Notes under the pieces: model-generated
What the model was told of the DNA's origin: nothing
Database searches by the model: none
What the model saw: only the letters and a program-made list of their open reading frames with translations
Source: Desulfobacteraceae bacterium
GTDB taxonomy: Bacteria > Desulfobacterota > Desulfobacteria > Desulfobacterales > SURF-15
Assembly: GCA_003599475.1 (NCBI GenBank)
Contig: QZKK01000073.1
Location: forward strand, 1 to 19,644
DNA length: 19,644 nucleotides
Direction: 5' to 3'
Shown: one piece after another, positions 5,795-14,317 of the stretch
Layout: every line of letters begins with the position of its first letter
How positions within the stretch are numbered: position 1 is the first letter of the stretch
Translations under genes and position numbers: made by a program

Positions 5795-8125
5795 TCATCC
5801 TTTCGGTTGAAGTGTCTGGCGGGTTGCGGCTTCCGCCTCGATCCGGGCCCGGGCATACGGCATGGGGGCAAGCTCAAGCTTTCCCCAGACCGGGGCCTGA
5901 TCGCTGTAGTGGGGGCTTGCCGGGTGACCCGAAACCCCCAGGGGGACGGCCCAGCCGGAGTTTTCCCAGTCTGAAAGATCGTATACGTACCGGACCACGG
6001 AAAGGAGGGTGACCGTAAAGGGATTACCGGGAGAATAGCCGGCTGCAAGCGGGGTTTCCCCGTCTCCGGACATCGGCAGCGCGGGCGGATTCAGAACTTT
6101 TTGCCAATCCGGAAACTTCTTTGCCAGCGGGTGCCTGGGCAGGGTGCGGTGGACAGAACCCCATCTCCATTCCTCGATCCTGTCTCCGAGGCGGTGCCTG
6201 AGATCGGATACGGCCTGGTTGAGCGCCGCTGCGGAGACCGAGCTCCAGGTTTCCCCCTGGGGGAGAAGAGAGGTGTCGTTTGATTTTGCCGCAGCGACAA
6301 GAAGGGTCGCAAGCTCCCCCAGATGGCGGGGAGCGCCGCGGCCGGTTGCGGTAAACATCCCTTCCGAAAGCGGCCCTGCCAGATGGCCGACGAGACGGCG
6401 AAGAAGCGCGATCCGGAAGCCGGCGTAAAGGGTAGGGGCGACCGAATCGGCGTTCATCGCACCGTCCCAGGCCGAGAGGATCGACTGGGCTCTTGCGGCA
6501 AAGGGGTCCTCGGGCTTCAGCCCCGCAACGATTTTTACGAACACCCGGCCGGCAATCGAGACGGCGTCTCCGTGGACCCCCTGCATGTCTTTGACCGTCG
6601 CACGGCTTAAATCCTTAAGCCATTCGGAGATCCTGCGGGCGCGATAGTCGGGCGCATAGCTCAGGGCGATGTAATACGGGTAGGTTTCGTCTGCAATCCG
6701 GTTGTTGGCCGTTACGATGAACCCGCTTTCCGGATTGCGCAGGCGGGACATCTCTTCGAAGGGGATCTCGCCTGTCCACTCGCAGGCGCCGGTCCAGCCG
6801 GGCACCGGCAGCCATGCGTTGTCCATGGCGCGCACCGGCACCTTTCCCCGGTGAAGGTATGCGATGCTTCCGTCCACATCGGCAAAAAGAAGATTGTTGC
6901 ACGGATCGATCCACTTTTTCATGGATCGATCCAGCTCCTCGACAGACGATGCCTTCATCATCGGCAGAAAGCATTCGAATCCGAAATAAGGGCCGGCTGT
7001 TGCCGTGTATTTGAACGCGAGCCCGAATCCCTTTTCGGGTTCTCCTGCGATGACCGGCCCGTGCCCGGTAAGGGTGACGGCGATCTCATGCGGGGCTTCT
7101 CCTTTTACCCGGATCTGCTCTTTTACGGTCTCCGCCTTTTTCCATTGCCCCTGAAATTCGTAGAGGGTCGGGTCCCCGGATGAAAACTTTTCGACATAGA
7201 GATCCTGGTAGTCCGCCTGGGCGTGGGTCACACTCCAGGCCACCCGGGCATTGTGCCCGAAATGCGGAAAGCCCGGGCACCCCGGAAACGAAAGCCCGAT
7301 CACATCGAAATCCGGGCAGGCGATATGGTTCTGATAGTAGACATTGGGGGTGTCCAGCCCCCGGTGGGAATCGCCGGCAAGAAGCGGCTTTCCGGAGGCG
7401 GTCCGGCTGCCGTGGACCACCCAGTTGTTGCTGCCTGCATCCGCGTCTTCTCTGAGCCATGCGATCGCTTCGATGTTCCGGTTGAACGCTTCGAGGCCGT
7501 TTAGAAAAGGGCCATCGTAGGCGCGGCCCGTGGGTGCGATGACAAGATCTCCCGGCGGATGGCCGCGCAGAAGACCGGCTGCCTTTTCCGGCCCCAGGGC
7601 GTTGACCAGTTTCGCCCTCCAAAGCTTTCCCTCGAAAACCCCCATCATGATGTGCCGGACTTTATATACGGCAAAGCAGTCGAGCGCACTCCACGGCTCG
7701 GGTTTTTCGCCGAGCAGGGTATATTCGACCGGAAGAGAAGAGGTATTTTGGATGAAGGCGTTTACCCCGTCTGCATAGGCGTCCAGCATCGCACGGGTTT
7801 CGGCGTTCACCGCCCGGTAGTCGCCTTCGACCGTCGCTGCGATCCGGAACCGCCGCAGGGTCATATCCTGCTGGATACTCTCCGCCCCCAGCCACTCGGA
7901 AAGACGACCGCAGGCATGCCTTCGGTCATAATCCATGTGCCAGAGGCGGTCCTGTGCGGTGACAAAACCCTGCCCGAAGAACGCATCGTGAGCCGTCTGC
8001 GCCCAGAGGTGGGGGATGCCGAAGCGGTCGCGGCAGATATCGATCGCCGCATCGATTCCGTCCAATCGAAGCGAGGCTGTGGTATCCGGAAGGGCAGATC
8101 TGAATGTCTGTTCTGAGATTTTCAT
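5795..8125 (-). CDS. Penicillin-acylase-family (S45) Ntn hydrolase
   Basis: A 776-residue precursor of the penicillin/AHL/cephalosporin acylase family. These enzymes self-cleave to alpha and beta chains, and the N-terminal Ser of the beta chain attacks an amide to release an acyl group. Family marks are DRFGIPHLWA and TAQDRLWHMDYDRR near the N-terminus, the processing site GSNNWVV with Ser232 as predicted nucleophile, LLAGDSHRGL, the pore region SFPGCPGFPHFGHN and a TANNRI motif with the oxyanion Asn. The length fits the family. Unlike most characterised members, which are periplasmic, it has no signal peptide: the N-terminus MKISEQTFRSALPD is soluble in character. The ribosome binding site is weak (GGTGA), and a heptamer array lies 16 bases upstream of the ATG. 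It is followed 12 bases later by the CocE gene. Penicillins, N-acyl-homoserine lactones or other N-acyl compounds are all possible substrates; the sequence does not decide. Confidence 0.93.
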   Translation of the reverse strand: MKISEQTFRSALPDTTASLRLDGIDAAIDICRDRFGIPHLWAQTAHDAFFGQGFVTAQDRLWHMDYDRRHACGRLSEWLGAESIQQDMTLRRFRIAATVEGDYRAVNAETRAMLDAYADGVNAFIQNTSSLPVEYTLLGEKPEPWSALDCFAVYKVRHIMMGVFEGKLWRAKLVNALGPEKAAGLLRGHPPGDLVIAPTGRAYDGPFLNGLEAFNRNIEAIAWLREDADAGSNNWVVHGSRTASGKPLLAGDSHRGLDTPNVYYQNHIACPDFDVIGLSFPGCPGFPHFGHNARVAWSVTHAQADYQDLYVEKFSSGDPTLYEFQGQWKKAETVKEQIRVKGEAPHEIAVTLTGHGPVIAGEPEKGFGLAFKYTATAGPYFGFECFLPMMKASSVEELDRSMKKWIDPCNNLLFADVDGSIAYLHRGKVPVRAMDNAWLPVPGWTGACEWTGEIPFEEMSRLRNPESGFIVTANNRIADETYPYYIALSYAPDYRARRISEWLKDLSRATVKDMQGVHGDAVSIAGRVFVKIVAGLKPEDPFAARAQSILSAWDGAMNADSVAPTLYAGFRIALLRRLVGHLAGPLSEGMFTATGRGAPRHLGELATLLVAAAKSNDTSLLPQGETWSSVSAAALNQAVSDLRHRLGDRIEEWRWGSVHRTLPRHPLAKKFPDWQKVLNPPALPMSGDGETPLAAGYSPGNPFTVTLLSVVRYVYDLSDWENSGWAVPLGVSGHPASPHYSDQAPVWGKLELAPMPYARARIEAEAATRQTLQPKG

Positions 8126-8140
8126 CGTTTCACCAGTTAT

Positions 8141-8175
8141 CGGGTTGCGGGTTGCGGGTTACGCGTTGCGGGTTA
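8141..8175. repeat. Five 7-base tandem repeats upstream of the penicillin acylase gene
   Basis: Units CGGGTTG, CGGGTTG, CGGGTTA, CGCGTTG and CGGGTTA follow one another without gaps, ending 16 bases from the ATG of the acylase gene. A change in unit number would alter the leader of that gene. Confidence 0.9.
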
Positions 8176-8326
8176 AATCAAAATAAACCGCTGATTTTCG
8201 CTGATATACGCAAATATTGAACAGCAAGCCCAAGTCTGCCAATTGAGCCAGATTTCTCTTCGTCTTTGCGTGAGACCTTTTCACTGCGTCTCTGCGCGAT
8301 CTGTGCAATCCGTATCCCATCAGATT

Positions 8327-8440
8327 AAACCACGAAACACACGAAATACACGAAAAAACCGATCGATTCCTCACGCCAAGCCCGCCAAGCTCGCGAAGCG
8401 ATCCAATTCCTTTGCGTCTTTGCGCCTTTGCGTGAGACCT
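8327..8440 (-). repeat. Composite intergenic repeat, copy A
   Basis: In the direction of transcription it begins 6 bases after the stop codon of the beta-lactamase-like gene with GGTCTCACGCAAAGGCGC and further CGCAAAG units (8409-8440), passes through a variable middle, and ends with TTTTTCGTGTATTTCGTG and TGTTTCGTGGTTT (8327-8357). CTCACGC near 8370 and GCGTGAG near 8430 can pair. Copies B and C have the same order and direction. Confidence 0.85.
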
Positions 8441-8445
8441 TCTTC

Positions 8446-9342
8446 TTACTCTCTAATCGAATCCCAGCAGGTGCGGCAGAGCCGGGCGATGTGGTGTCCG
8501 GCGATCGTGTATCCGGGCATCCCGTCGGGCATCTCCAGCGGCACGTGCTCGGTATAGACGGTGAGGATGAACAGCGGCCGGCTCCCCTGAAAAATGATCC
8601 CCACATCGTTGTTGTTGCGCCCGGCTCGCCCTGTTCCGGTCTTGTGCGCCACCTTGGTGCCGTATGGGAGCAGGGCGGGAAGGCGCCAGGAAAGCTTTTG
8701 GCGGCTCAGGATCTCGATTCCGAGCCGGCAGAGCTCGGGGGTACAGCCGAGGCGCGCCGCGGCATCCCGATCCTCGGTCCCTTTTAGAATCAGATCGAGC
8801 AGAAGACCCTGATCGGCCGGGGTCGTCGTGGTCACCTCTTCGAGAGAGTGGTCGCGCCCGACCACCGGGACCTCCCCTTTCGCCCGGATGAAATCGGGGA
8901 CGAAGCCGGCGCAGAAAGGAGGGATCGTATCCCTGTGGAAGGTCCCCTTCATGCCGACCGATCGGCAGAGTCGATTTACGGCATCGAGCCCCACCATGTC
9001 GATGATCGTACCGGTGCAGGTATTGTCGCTGACGATGATCATCATGTAGGCGGCATCCTGCAGGGTGACGGTAAAGCCGGGGGTCAGATGCTGAAAGGTG
9101 CCCGAGTTGTTTTTCTGGTATTTTTCCTCGATGACCACCGGCTGGTCGAGGCGGAACCTGCCTTCGTTGACCTCTTTTAAAAGCGCCATCAGGATGGACA
9201 CTTTCCGGGTGCTCGCAGACGGGACGACGACATCTCCGTTTCGGTCGCAGGCTTCTCCGGTGCGCAGGTTCTTCAGATACCAGCCCGTCTGAAAGGGCTG
9301 CCGATCGCACATCCGGTTGAGCTCGCCCGCTAATTTTTCCAT
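8446..9342 (-). CDS. Class A beta-lactamase-like serine hydrolase
   Basis: A 298-residue protein of the penicillin-recognising serine hydrolase fold (Beta-lactamase2 type). The class A motifs are visible in order: STRK (Ser44 nucleophile, Lys47), VSDNT (Ser105-Asp106-Asn107), TTTTP (171-175) and HKTGTG (Lys234-Thr-Gly). The usual omega-loop ExxLN, which supplies the general base for hydrolysing penicillins, is not obvious; Glu157 and Glu168/169 are candidates, but the Asn is missing. There is no signal peptide (N-terminus MEKLAGELNRMCDRQ), whereas true resistance beta-lactamases are exported. So this is more likely a cytoplasmic amidase or esterase of the superfamily than a defence enzyme. 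The start is well supported by AAGGAGGG before the ATG. Repeat copies A and B flank the gene. Beta-lactam ring opening inside the cell remains possible. Confidence 0.85.
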   Translation of the reverse strand: MEKLAGELNRMCDRQPFQTGWYLKNLRTGEACDRNGDVVVPSASTRKVSILMALLKEVNEGRFRLDQPVVIEEKYQKNNSGTFQHLTPGFTVTLQDAAYMMIIVSDNTCTGTIIDMVGLDAVNRLCRSVGMKGTFHRDTIPPFCAGFVPDFIRAKGEVPVVGRDHSLEEVTTTTPADQGLLLDLILKGTEDRDAAARLGCTPELCRLGIEILSRQKLSWRLPALLPYGTKVAHKTGTGRAGRNNNDVGIIFQGSRPLFILTVYTEHVPLEMPDGMPGYTIAGHHIARLCRTCWDSIRE

Positions 9343-9463
9343 TTTTACCCTCCTTTTGAGGATACGGTTCGCGTTAAACCACGAAACACACGAAATACAC
9401 GAAAAAGAAAAAAAGATTTACGATCCTTTGCGGCTTTGCGCCTTTGCGTGAGACTCCTTCTTT
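9343..9463. repeat. Gap with composite intergenic repeat, copy B (9376-9455)
   Basis: After the stop of the Abhydrolase_10 gene the minus strand reads GAAAGAAGGAGTCTCACGCA and continues with CGCAAAG units (9425-9455), then a short AT-rich middle, then TTTTTCGTGTATTTCGTG and TGTTTCGTGGTTTAA (9376-9406). The next gene's strong ribosome binding site follows directly. This is the shortest of the three copies: its middle is only about 18 bases. Confidence 0.85.
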
Positions 9464-11431
9464 CTAAACAGCCGCCATCGCGGCGTCGTAGCGCTGCGCG
9501 CAGGCCGAGACGACAATTTCCACATCCTCTTCCAGAAGATACCGATCCGCCGCCAATCTGAGAGCGGCCTCGCGCACCCGTGCGATATATTCCTCCCGGT
9601 TCCTGTAGCGTTCCGGAAGCGAAGGGCGGGGATCGTCTGCGGCTTTGCGGGCGGAGACGGAGGGCGCAAAAAAGCTCGTCGACCCCTGCATCGCGATCAT
9701 CTGCTCGGGGGCTCCCGTTTCCGGGTGGCGGAGGTTCCACCCGGTATGCGTCCCGATGGGAAATTCGAGGTCGGGAAGCCGGATGCCGGCGACTTCGTTC
9801 CCGTCACTGTCGACAGCGGATACGTAGCAGGCGCAGGTTTTTCCTTCCCGGACCGGATACCGAGCGATCCCGGACCCGGCATCGGCGCCAAGATCGATTT
9901 CGCGAACCACCCAGAGCCGCTCCGGGTCGGGGAACGCCCAATGAGGCACTGCGGTAAACCGGGATAAGAGATCGGCTCGCGGCACCGCGGTCTGGTCGTC
10001 GAGCCGCGGGTGCCGGCTGGGGGGCGGCTCGATCCCTTCGCTGGTCCAAAGGTCCAGGTTGACTATGGCCGCGCGCAAAAGCGGCCGGTAGTCTACGATG
10101 CTGAAGGGGTGGCGCCCCCGGGAGCCGTCGGGGCCGATACCCATGGCCAGCGGAAGCGACCCCGGAATGTGCTGGGTTCCGGCGAAATGGTAGATGCGAG
10201 CCTCCGGTGCGGGTTCAAGATCCGATCGCCGGATCGGGTCGATATGAATCAGGGACCCGTCCCCGCGCCAGTACTCGGCCGAGGTATTCGTATAGAAGAC
10301 CTTGGGGACCGCCTCGGACTGCCGCAATCGGCGCAACAGCCCGTCCCTGCTTCCGGTAGAAGGATCCTTTTCCTCGTTGTCTGCAAACGGGAAAAGCTGT
10401 CCGAATCCGGGGGCGGACTGCTGCGAGGGCTGCGCGAAGCGGTGGTTGAATTCCCCCCGCCGCCCGCCGGCAACATGGGGGATCAGGCCGTCATAGACGA
10501 TCCTTCCCTCCTCGTCGCGGTTTAAGCCCAGGTACAGGAAATGCCGGAGCAGGCGGCCCGTCTGCGAAACGCCGTATCCGTAGATCCGCTCGAAGCCCCC
10601 GGAGACGGGATTCAGATCCGACGGGTGCCGAAGCCAGACGGCCGCATCGCGCACCGCCAGGAGGCCGGTTCCGACGACCGGCGCATTCTCGGGGGTGTAG
10701 ACGAAGTGGTAGATTTTTCCGGGGATAAACCCCGTCTCCAGATAGATGTGCTCGGCGCTTGCGACCACCCCTTTTTCGGTTTCCCTGGCAAAGCGCCATC
10801 GGCTTCGTGGAATCACGGTCTCCGGACCGTCCTCCCAGTCCCGAACCAGAAGCAGCCCGTTATCGTCGTCGACTCGGGCGGCACGGTAGGGCTGATGGAT
10901 CCGGTTTGCCAGCAGACGCGTTTTTTCAGGCACATTGGGGCGAATCTCGACGATCGTCTGCCCCCGGAAGGGGCCGTCTGCGATCTGCGCCTGCGGCGCC
11001 TCCAGCCCCAGAAGCGCATCGCTTCGATGGACGTCCCACTGCCAGCCGATGGAGACGACGGAATACCCTTTCACAAAAAGAAAACCGTCCCCCGGGGGGT
11101 TTTCCCAGCTTCCTTCCGGTTTCGAAGGCGCCCGGTTGAACGTATCGACAACTTTCTTTCTGCCCCGGTTTACGATATCGACCAGAAGCCGGCCGTTTCC
11201 CCTGGAGGGGTCTTTGGGCGCAAGCAGGCTGAAGTCGGAGCGGAAGCGCACCCGCCCCTTGGAATCGCGCGGCGCAAGCTTCAAATCGACGATGTGCCGG
11301 TTGGCTTCATTTTCCGGATCCACTGCAAACGTCAAAACACCGTCGGTCCGTTCGTAGACGCCGGCTTTACCAAACGACTGCCCGCCGGTATAAAGGCCTT
11401 TTCGAGTGACCTCGACTCCGATAACCGCCAT
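9464..11431 (-). CDS. Alpha/beta hydrolase of the Abhydrolase_10 type
   Basis: A 655-residue protein matching the poorly studied alpha/beta hydrolase domain family I know as Abhydrolase_10. Recognisable parts are the N-terminal VEVTRKGLYTGGQSFG and GVYERTDGVLTFAVDP, LLVDIVNRGRK, VVSIGWQWDV, and the nucleophile elbow GYGVSQTGRLLR with Ser289 as likely catalytic residue. Later come IYHFAGTQHIPG, with a probable catalytic His, and a DSDGNEVAGIRLPD segment typical of the C-terminal region. There is no signal peptide. GAGAGGGGAG precedes the ATG. It is the first gene after the terminator hairpin at 11466-11503, so it may begin its own transcript or depend on readthrough from the transporter operon. 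Members are often found beside amidohydrolases and transporters; the substrate is unknown and could be an ester or lactone. Confidence 0.85.
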   Translation of the reverse strand: MAVIGVEVTRKGLYTGGQSFGKAGVYERTDGVLTFAVDPENEANRHIVDLKLAPRDSKGRVRFRSDFSLLAPKDPSRGNGRLLVDIVNRGRKKVVDTFNRAPSKPEGSWENPPGDGFLFVKGYSVVSIGWQWDVHRSDALLGLEAPQAQIADGPFRGQTIVEIRPNVPEKTRLLANRIHQPYRAARVDDDNGLLLVRDWEDGPETVIPRSRWRFARETEKGVVASAEHIYLETGFIPGKIYHFVYTPENAPVVGTGLLAVRDAAVWLRHPSDLNPVSGGFERIYGYGVSQTGRLLRHFLYLGLNRDEEGRIVYDGLIPHVAGGRRGEFNHRFAQPSQQSAPGFGQLFPFADNEEKDPSTGSRDGLLRRLRQSEAVPKVFYTNTSAEYWRGDGSLIHIDPIRRSDLEPAPEARIYHFAGTQHIPGSLPLAMGIGPDGSRGRHPFSIVDYRPLLRAAIVNLDLWTSEGIEPPPSRHPRLDDQTAVPRADLLSRFTAVPHWAFPDPERLWVVREIDLGADAGSGIARYPVREGKTCACYVSAVDSDGNEVAGIRLPDLEFPIGTHTGWNLRHPETGAPEQMIAMQGSTSFFAPSVSARKAADDPRPSLPERYRNREEYIARVREAALRLAADRYLLEEDVEIVVSACAQRYDAAMAAV

Positions 11432-11465
11432 AAACTCCCCTCTCTAAAATACAAATGATTGTTCG

Positions 11466-11503
11466 CAAAAAGAAATTGGAGGGGCGACTGATTGCCCCTC
11501 CAA
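11466..11503 (-). terminator. Intrinsic terminator after the transporter operon
   Basis: On the minus strand TTGGAGGGGC (11503-11494) pairs perfectly with GCCCCTCCAA (11485-11476) across an 8-base loop and is followed at once by TTTCTTTTTG (11475-11466). A 10-bp GC-rich stem plus T-run is the standard rho-independent layout. It lies after the SBP1 gene and before the Abhydrolase_10 gene, so it would end or reduce transcription of the transporter operon before the hydrolases. Confidence 0.8.
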
Positions 11504-11520
11504 CCGTGAATCGAATGATC

Positions 11521-11650
11521 AAACCACGAAACACACGAAATACACGAAAAAGTAAAAAAGATTGTGGCAATCGATTCTCACGCAGGCCCGCGAAGTACGC
11601 GATCTTGCCTTTCTTAGATTTCTTTGCGGCTTTGCGCCTGCGTGAGGCCT
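11521..11650 (-). repeat. Composite intergenic repeat, copy C
   Basis: It begins 10 bases after the SBP1 stop codon on the minus strand with AGGCCTCACGCAGGCGC and CGCAAAG units (11621-11650), and ends with the CGTGTATTTCGTGTGTTTCG block (11521-11552). Its middle contains a perfect 11-base inverted repeat: CTCACGCAGGC at 11577-11587 and GCCTGCGTGAG at 11636-11646. The terminator hairpin follows about 20 bases further on. Confidence 0.85.
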
Positions 11651-11660
11651 TTTTCCTGAA

Positions 11661-13193
11661 CTACTTCCAGTACGCCTCGTTGTACCGGGGAACCTCGTCG
11701 GTTCCGGCAATCAGATGCAGGTTTTTCTTTTTCGCATAGACCTGGTGAACGACGTTAAAGGGCATCCAGTAGGCTTCTTTCATGATCTTCATCTGCGCCT
11801 TGGAATAGAGCGCCTTCCTCTTCTCCGGATCGACGCTGTCCCGGGCTTCCTGGAGCCAGTCGTTGATCTCCTGATCGAGGTTGTAGCATTTGCCCTCATT
11901 GATCATGAACCAGGCCGGAAGAATCGCATCCGCGTCGAAGATGTTGTACGATCCCCAGGTGAAGTTGCCCACACCGGTGATCTTTCGGGAGTTGCGCAGC
12001 TTGATGAGCTGTCCGGTATTTCCGGAATAATCCTTCAGGTTGCACTTGATCCCCACCTGCTCCAGAAACCCCATCGCCGCCTGGTTGGGCTGGCTCTGGT
12101 ATGCCTCGTACTGCCAGATGTCCATCTCGAAACCCTTTTCATACCCGGCTTCCTTCAGAAGCGCCTTGGCCTTTTCCGGATCGTAAGGGTAGTCGAGCTT
12201 CTCGACGGCCGGATCGTATCCCCAGTGGAGCGGGTTGCACGGTCCTTTAAGCTCCCCCCCATGGCCGCCCATGACGGTTTGGATGATGGCCTTTCGATCG
12301 ATGGCGTGGATGATCGCCTGCCGAACCCGTTTGTCGTTCCAGGGGCCCTTTGAAGCCACCCCGGAGCCGTCGAACTGCCAGAAGTTCACCCTCAAAATGG
12401 GAACCCCCATCGGCTCGGCGATTGCGCTTTTTTGGAAGCTTTCCCATAGATCGGGAGTGAAATTGAGGCCGAAGTCGATTCCGCCGGAGATTATTTCGGC
12501 AGCCCGCGTCGAGACCTCGGGGATGATCCGGTAGATGACGTTGTCGATCTTTGGAATTCCCTTCTGCCAATAATTGGGGTTTTTCTTCAGCACGATCTGG
12601 GCGCCGCGCTCCCACTTCACGAACTGATAAGGTCCGCTCCCCATGGGCGCCTCTGCCACCTTCTGATCTCCGACCTGTTTGCAGTAAACCGGATCGTAGA
12701 CAAAGAGGGTGTTGAGGCGTTCGAGCACGATCGGGTACGGTTTGTGGGTGATGATTTTAAACGTGACCGGGTCGACCACTTCCACCTTCTTGACCCATTT
12801 GAAATTGCCCTGCTGCGGGGATTTCTGGGCCTCGTCCAGGATCCGCCCCTCGATGGTATACCGGACCGCTTCCGCATCGCAGGGATTGCCGTTGTGGAAC
12901 TTGACATCCGGCTGGATCTTGAATTCCCATGTCACCGGGTCGATGACCTTCCAGGAGCGGGCGAGCCCAGGAAGGATCTCGCCGGTGTCCGGATTCCGGG
13001 TGACCAGGGAATCCCAGATCATGTATCCCAATTGGATCGTACTCCGGAGAGTCGACTGGTAATGGTCCAGCGTGGTAAACCTTTCGTATTGGCCGACGAC
13101 GAGGGTATCTTTCTTTTCGGCCGAAACCGAAACTGCGGCCAAGGCGAACACAAGGACCAGAATTACGGAAACCGCAAACACCGATCTTCTCAT
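11661..13193 (-). CDS. Peptide ABC transporter substrate-binding protein (family 5), SBP1
   Basis: A 510-residue DppA/OppA-type receptor. It starts with a signal peptide (MRRS, then [18 protein letters not shown], cleavage probably before EKK) without a lipobox Cys, so it is predicted to be a soluble periplasmic protein. SBP5 hallmarks follow: [19 protein letters not shown] near residues 63-80, [29 protein letters not shown] and [17 protein letters not shown]. It binds a solute and delivers it to the DppBCDF complex. The ATG overlaps the stop of the dppD gene as ATGA, with a strong AAAGGAGGTC ribosome binding site inside the dppD end. It is a paralogue of SBP2 at the other end of the operon. 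The ligand is unknown; Dpp-type receptors can bind peptides, nickel-chelates, heme or other amides. Confidence 0.93.
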   Translation of the reverse strand: MRRSVFAVSVILVLVFALAAVSVSAEKKDTLVVGQYERFTTLDHYQSTLRSTIQLGYMIWDSLVTRNPDTGEILPGLARSWKVIDPVTWEFKIQPDVKFHNGNPCDAEAVRYTIEGRILDEAQKSPQQGNFKWVKKVEVVDPVTFKIITHKPYPIVLERLNTLFVYDPVYCKQVGDQKVAEAPMGSGPYQFVKWERGAQIVLKKNPNYWQKGIPKIDNVIYRIIPEVSTRAAEIISGGIDFGLNFTPDLWESFQKSAIAEPMGVPILRVNFWQFDGSGVASKGPWNDKRVRQAIIHAIDRKAIIQTVMGGHGGELKGPCNPLHWGYDPAVEKLDYPYDPEKAKALLKEAGYEKGFEMDIWQYEAYQSQPNQAAMGFLEQVGIKCNLKDYSGNTGQLIKLRNSRKITGVGNFTWGSYNIFDADAILPAWFMINEGKCYNLDQEINDWLQEARDSVDPEKRKALYSKAQMKIMKEAYWMPFNVVHQVYAKKKNLHLIAGTDEVPRYNEAYWK

Positions 13194-14221
13194 ACTGACC
13201 TCCTTTGTTGTGTGCTATGTTGCCTGCATTCCTTTCCATCCGTCTCGACCAACCAGCACTTGACCCCGTGCGCATCGTCCAGGACAAAAAGCGGCGGCCG
13301 GTGCAAGCGGCACCGTTCCATCACGTAAGTGCACCGGGGCGCAAACAGGCATCCCGGAGGGAGCCGGATCAGGTTCGGAACGATGCCGGGAATCTCCAGG
13401 AGCGGCTGCTTGCCTTTCGTGAATTTTTCTCCCAGCCTGGGGATCGACTTCATCAATCCGAGGGTATAAGGGTGACGGGAATCGACAAACAGGGTCTCGA
13501 TTGGAGAGTACTCCGCCACTTCCCCCGCATACATCACCACCACCTGGTCGCTGACTTCGGCGATGACCCCCAGGTCGTGGGTGATCATCATGATCGCCAT
13601 GCCAAGCTCCTCCTGCAGAGCGAGCATCAGGTCGAGGATCTGGGCCTGGATAGTGACGTCGAGTGCGGTGGTCGGCTCATCTGCGATCAGCAGTTTGGGG
13701 CGGCATGCCATGGCCATGGCGATCATGGCCCGCTGGCGCATCCCTCCCGAGAGCTGGTGCGGGTACTCGTGAACCCGTTTCTCCGGTGCGGGAATTCCGA
13801 CCAGTTTGAGAATCCCGATCGATTTATCGAGTGCATCCTTCGCACCCATCTCCTGGTGGGTGATGTAGGTTTCCGATATCTGGTTTCCGATGGTGTAAAC
13901 CGGGTTCAAAGATGTCATCGGCTCCTGGAAAATCATCGAAATCTTGTTTCCGCGGATGCTCCGCATCCGGGAGGGCTCGAGCTGGATCAGGTCCATTCCT
14001 TCGAAAAAAATGGAGCCGCTCCGGATCCTGCCCGGCGGATCCGCGATCAGCCGCATGATGGAAAGTGCGGTCACCGATTTCCCGCACCCGGATTCCCCCA
14101 ATACACCTACGGTCTTCCCGCGGGCGATATCGAAGCTTACCCCGTCGACGGCCTTGACGATCCCCTCCGGAGTATAAAAATGGGTCTGAAGATCGACGAT
14201 TTTAAGCAGCTCCTCAGACAT
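13190..14221 (-). CDS. dppD: Peptide ABC transporter ATP-binding protein DppD-like
   Basis: A 343-residue ATPase of the importer. Walker A is GESGCGKS, the Q-loop region is [10 protein letters not shown], the signature LSGGMRQR, Walker B LLIADEP and the H-loop ITHD. The C-terminal oligopeptide-transporter extension carries GCLFAPRC and a further Cys in VMERC, part of a cysteine cluster often seen in DppD/OppD proteins. [10 protein letters not shown] and [15 protein letters not shown] fit the D-type rather than the F-type partner. I chose the ATG at 14219-14221 ([12 protein letters not shown]), with GGCGAGGG upstream; an ATG at 14254 would add 11 residues of low plausibility. The ribosome binding site lies in the 3' arm of a small hairpin (14227-14241). 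The gene follows dppF after 213 bases and overlaps SBP1 by four. Confidence 0.92.
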   Translation of the reverse strand: MSEELLKIVDLQTHFYTPEGIVKAVDGVSFDIARGKTVGVLGESGCGKSVTALSIMRLIADPPGRIRSGSIFFEGMDLIQLEPSRMRSIRGNKISMIFQEPMTSLNPVYTIGNQISETYITHQEMGAKDALDKSIGILKLVGIPAPEKRVHEYPHQLSGGMRQRAMIAMAMACRPKLLIADEPTTALDVTIQAQILDLMLALQEELGMAIMMITHDLGVIAEVSDQVVVMYAGEVAEYSPIETLFVDSRHPYTLGLMKSIPRLGEKFTKGKQPLLEIPGIVPNLIRLPPGCLFAPRCTYVMERCRLHRPPLFVLDDAHGVKCWLVETDGKECRQHSTQQRRSV

Positions 14222-14226
14222 GTTCC

Positions 14227-14241
14227 CTCGCCTTCGGCGAG
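14227..14241 (-). promoter_or_regulatory. Hairpin overlapping the dppD ribosome binding site
   Basis: On the minus strand CTCGCC, a 3-base GAA loop, then GGCGAG, followed by GGAAC and the ATG. The 3' arm is part of the likely ribosome binding site GGCGAGGG, so the hairpin could lower translation of dppD. The stem is only six pairs, so its effect is uncertain. Confidence 0.4.
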
Positions 14242-14317
14242 ATTCCGAATTCAAGATTCAAAATTCTTAAGCCTCTCGTCTTCCAAACTTGATGAACTCG
14301 TAAAAAGTCTCAAAGTT

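Larger units (their letters stand above)
8126..8445. repeat. 320-base gap filled with repeats
   Basis: This gap between the beta-lactamase-like gene and the penicillin acylase gene holds no gene. From high to low coordinates it contains composite repeat copy A (8327-8440), a partial CGCAAAG copy at 8257-8280 (TTCGTCTTTGCGTGAGACC), a stretch with CGCTGATTTTCGCTGATATA (8190-8209), and a heptamer array at 8141-8175. I see no clear intrinsic terminator or promoter, though promoters in repeat-rich DNA are hard to exclude. Confidence 0.7.
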
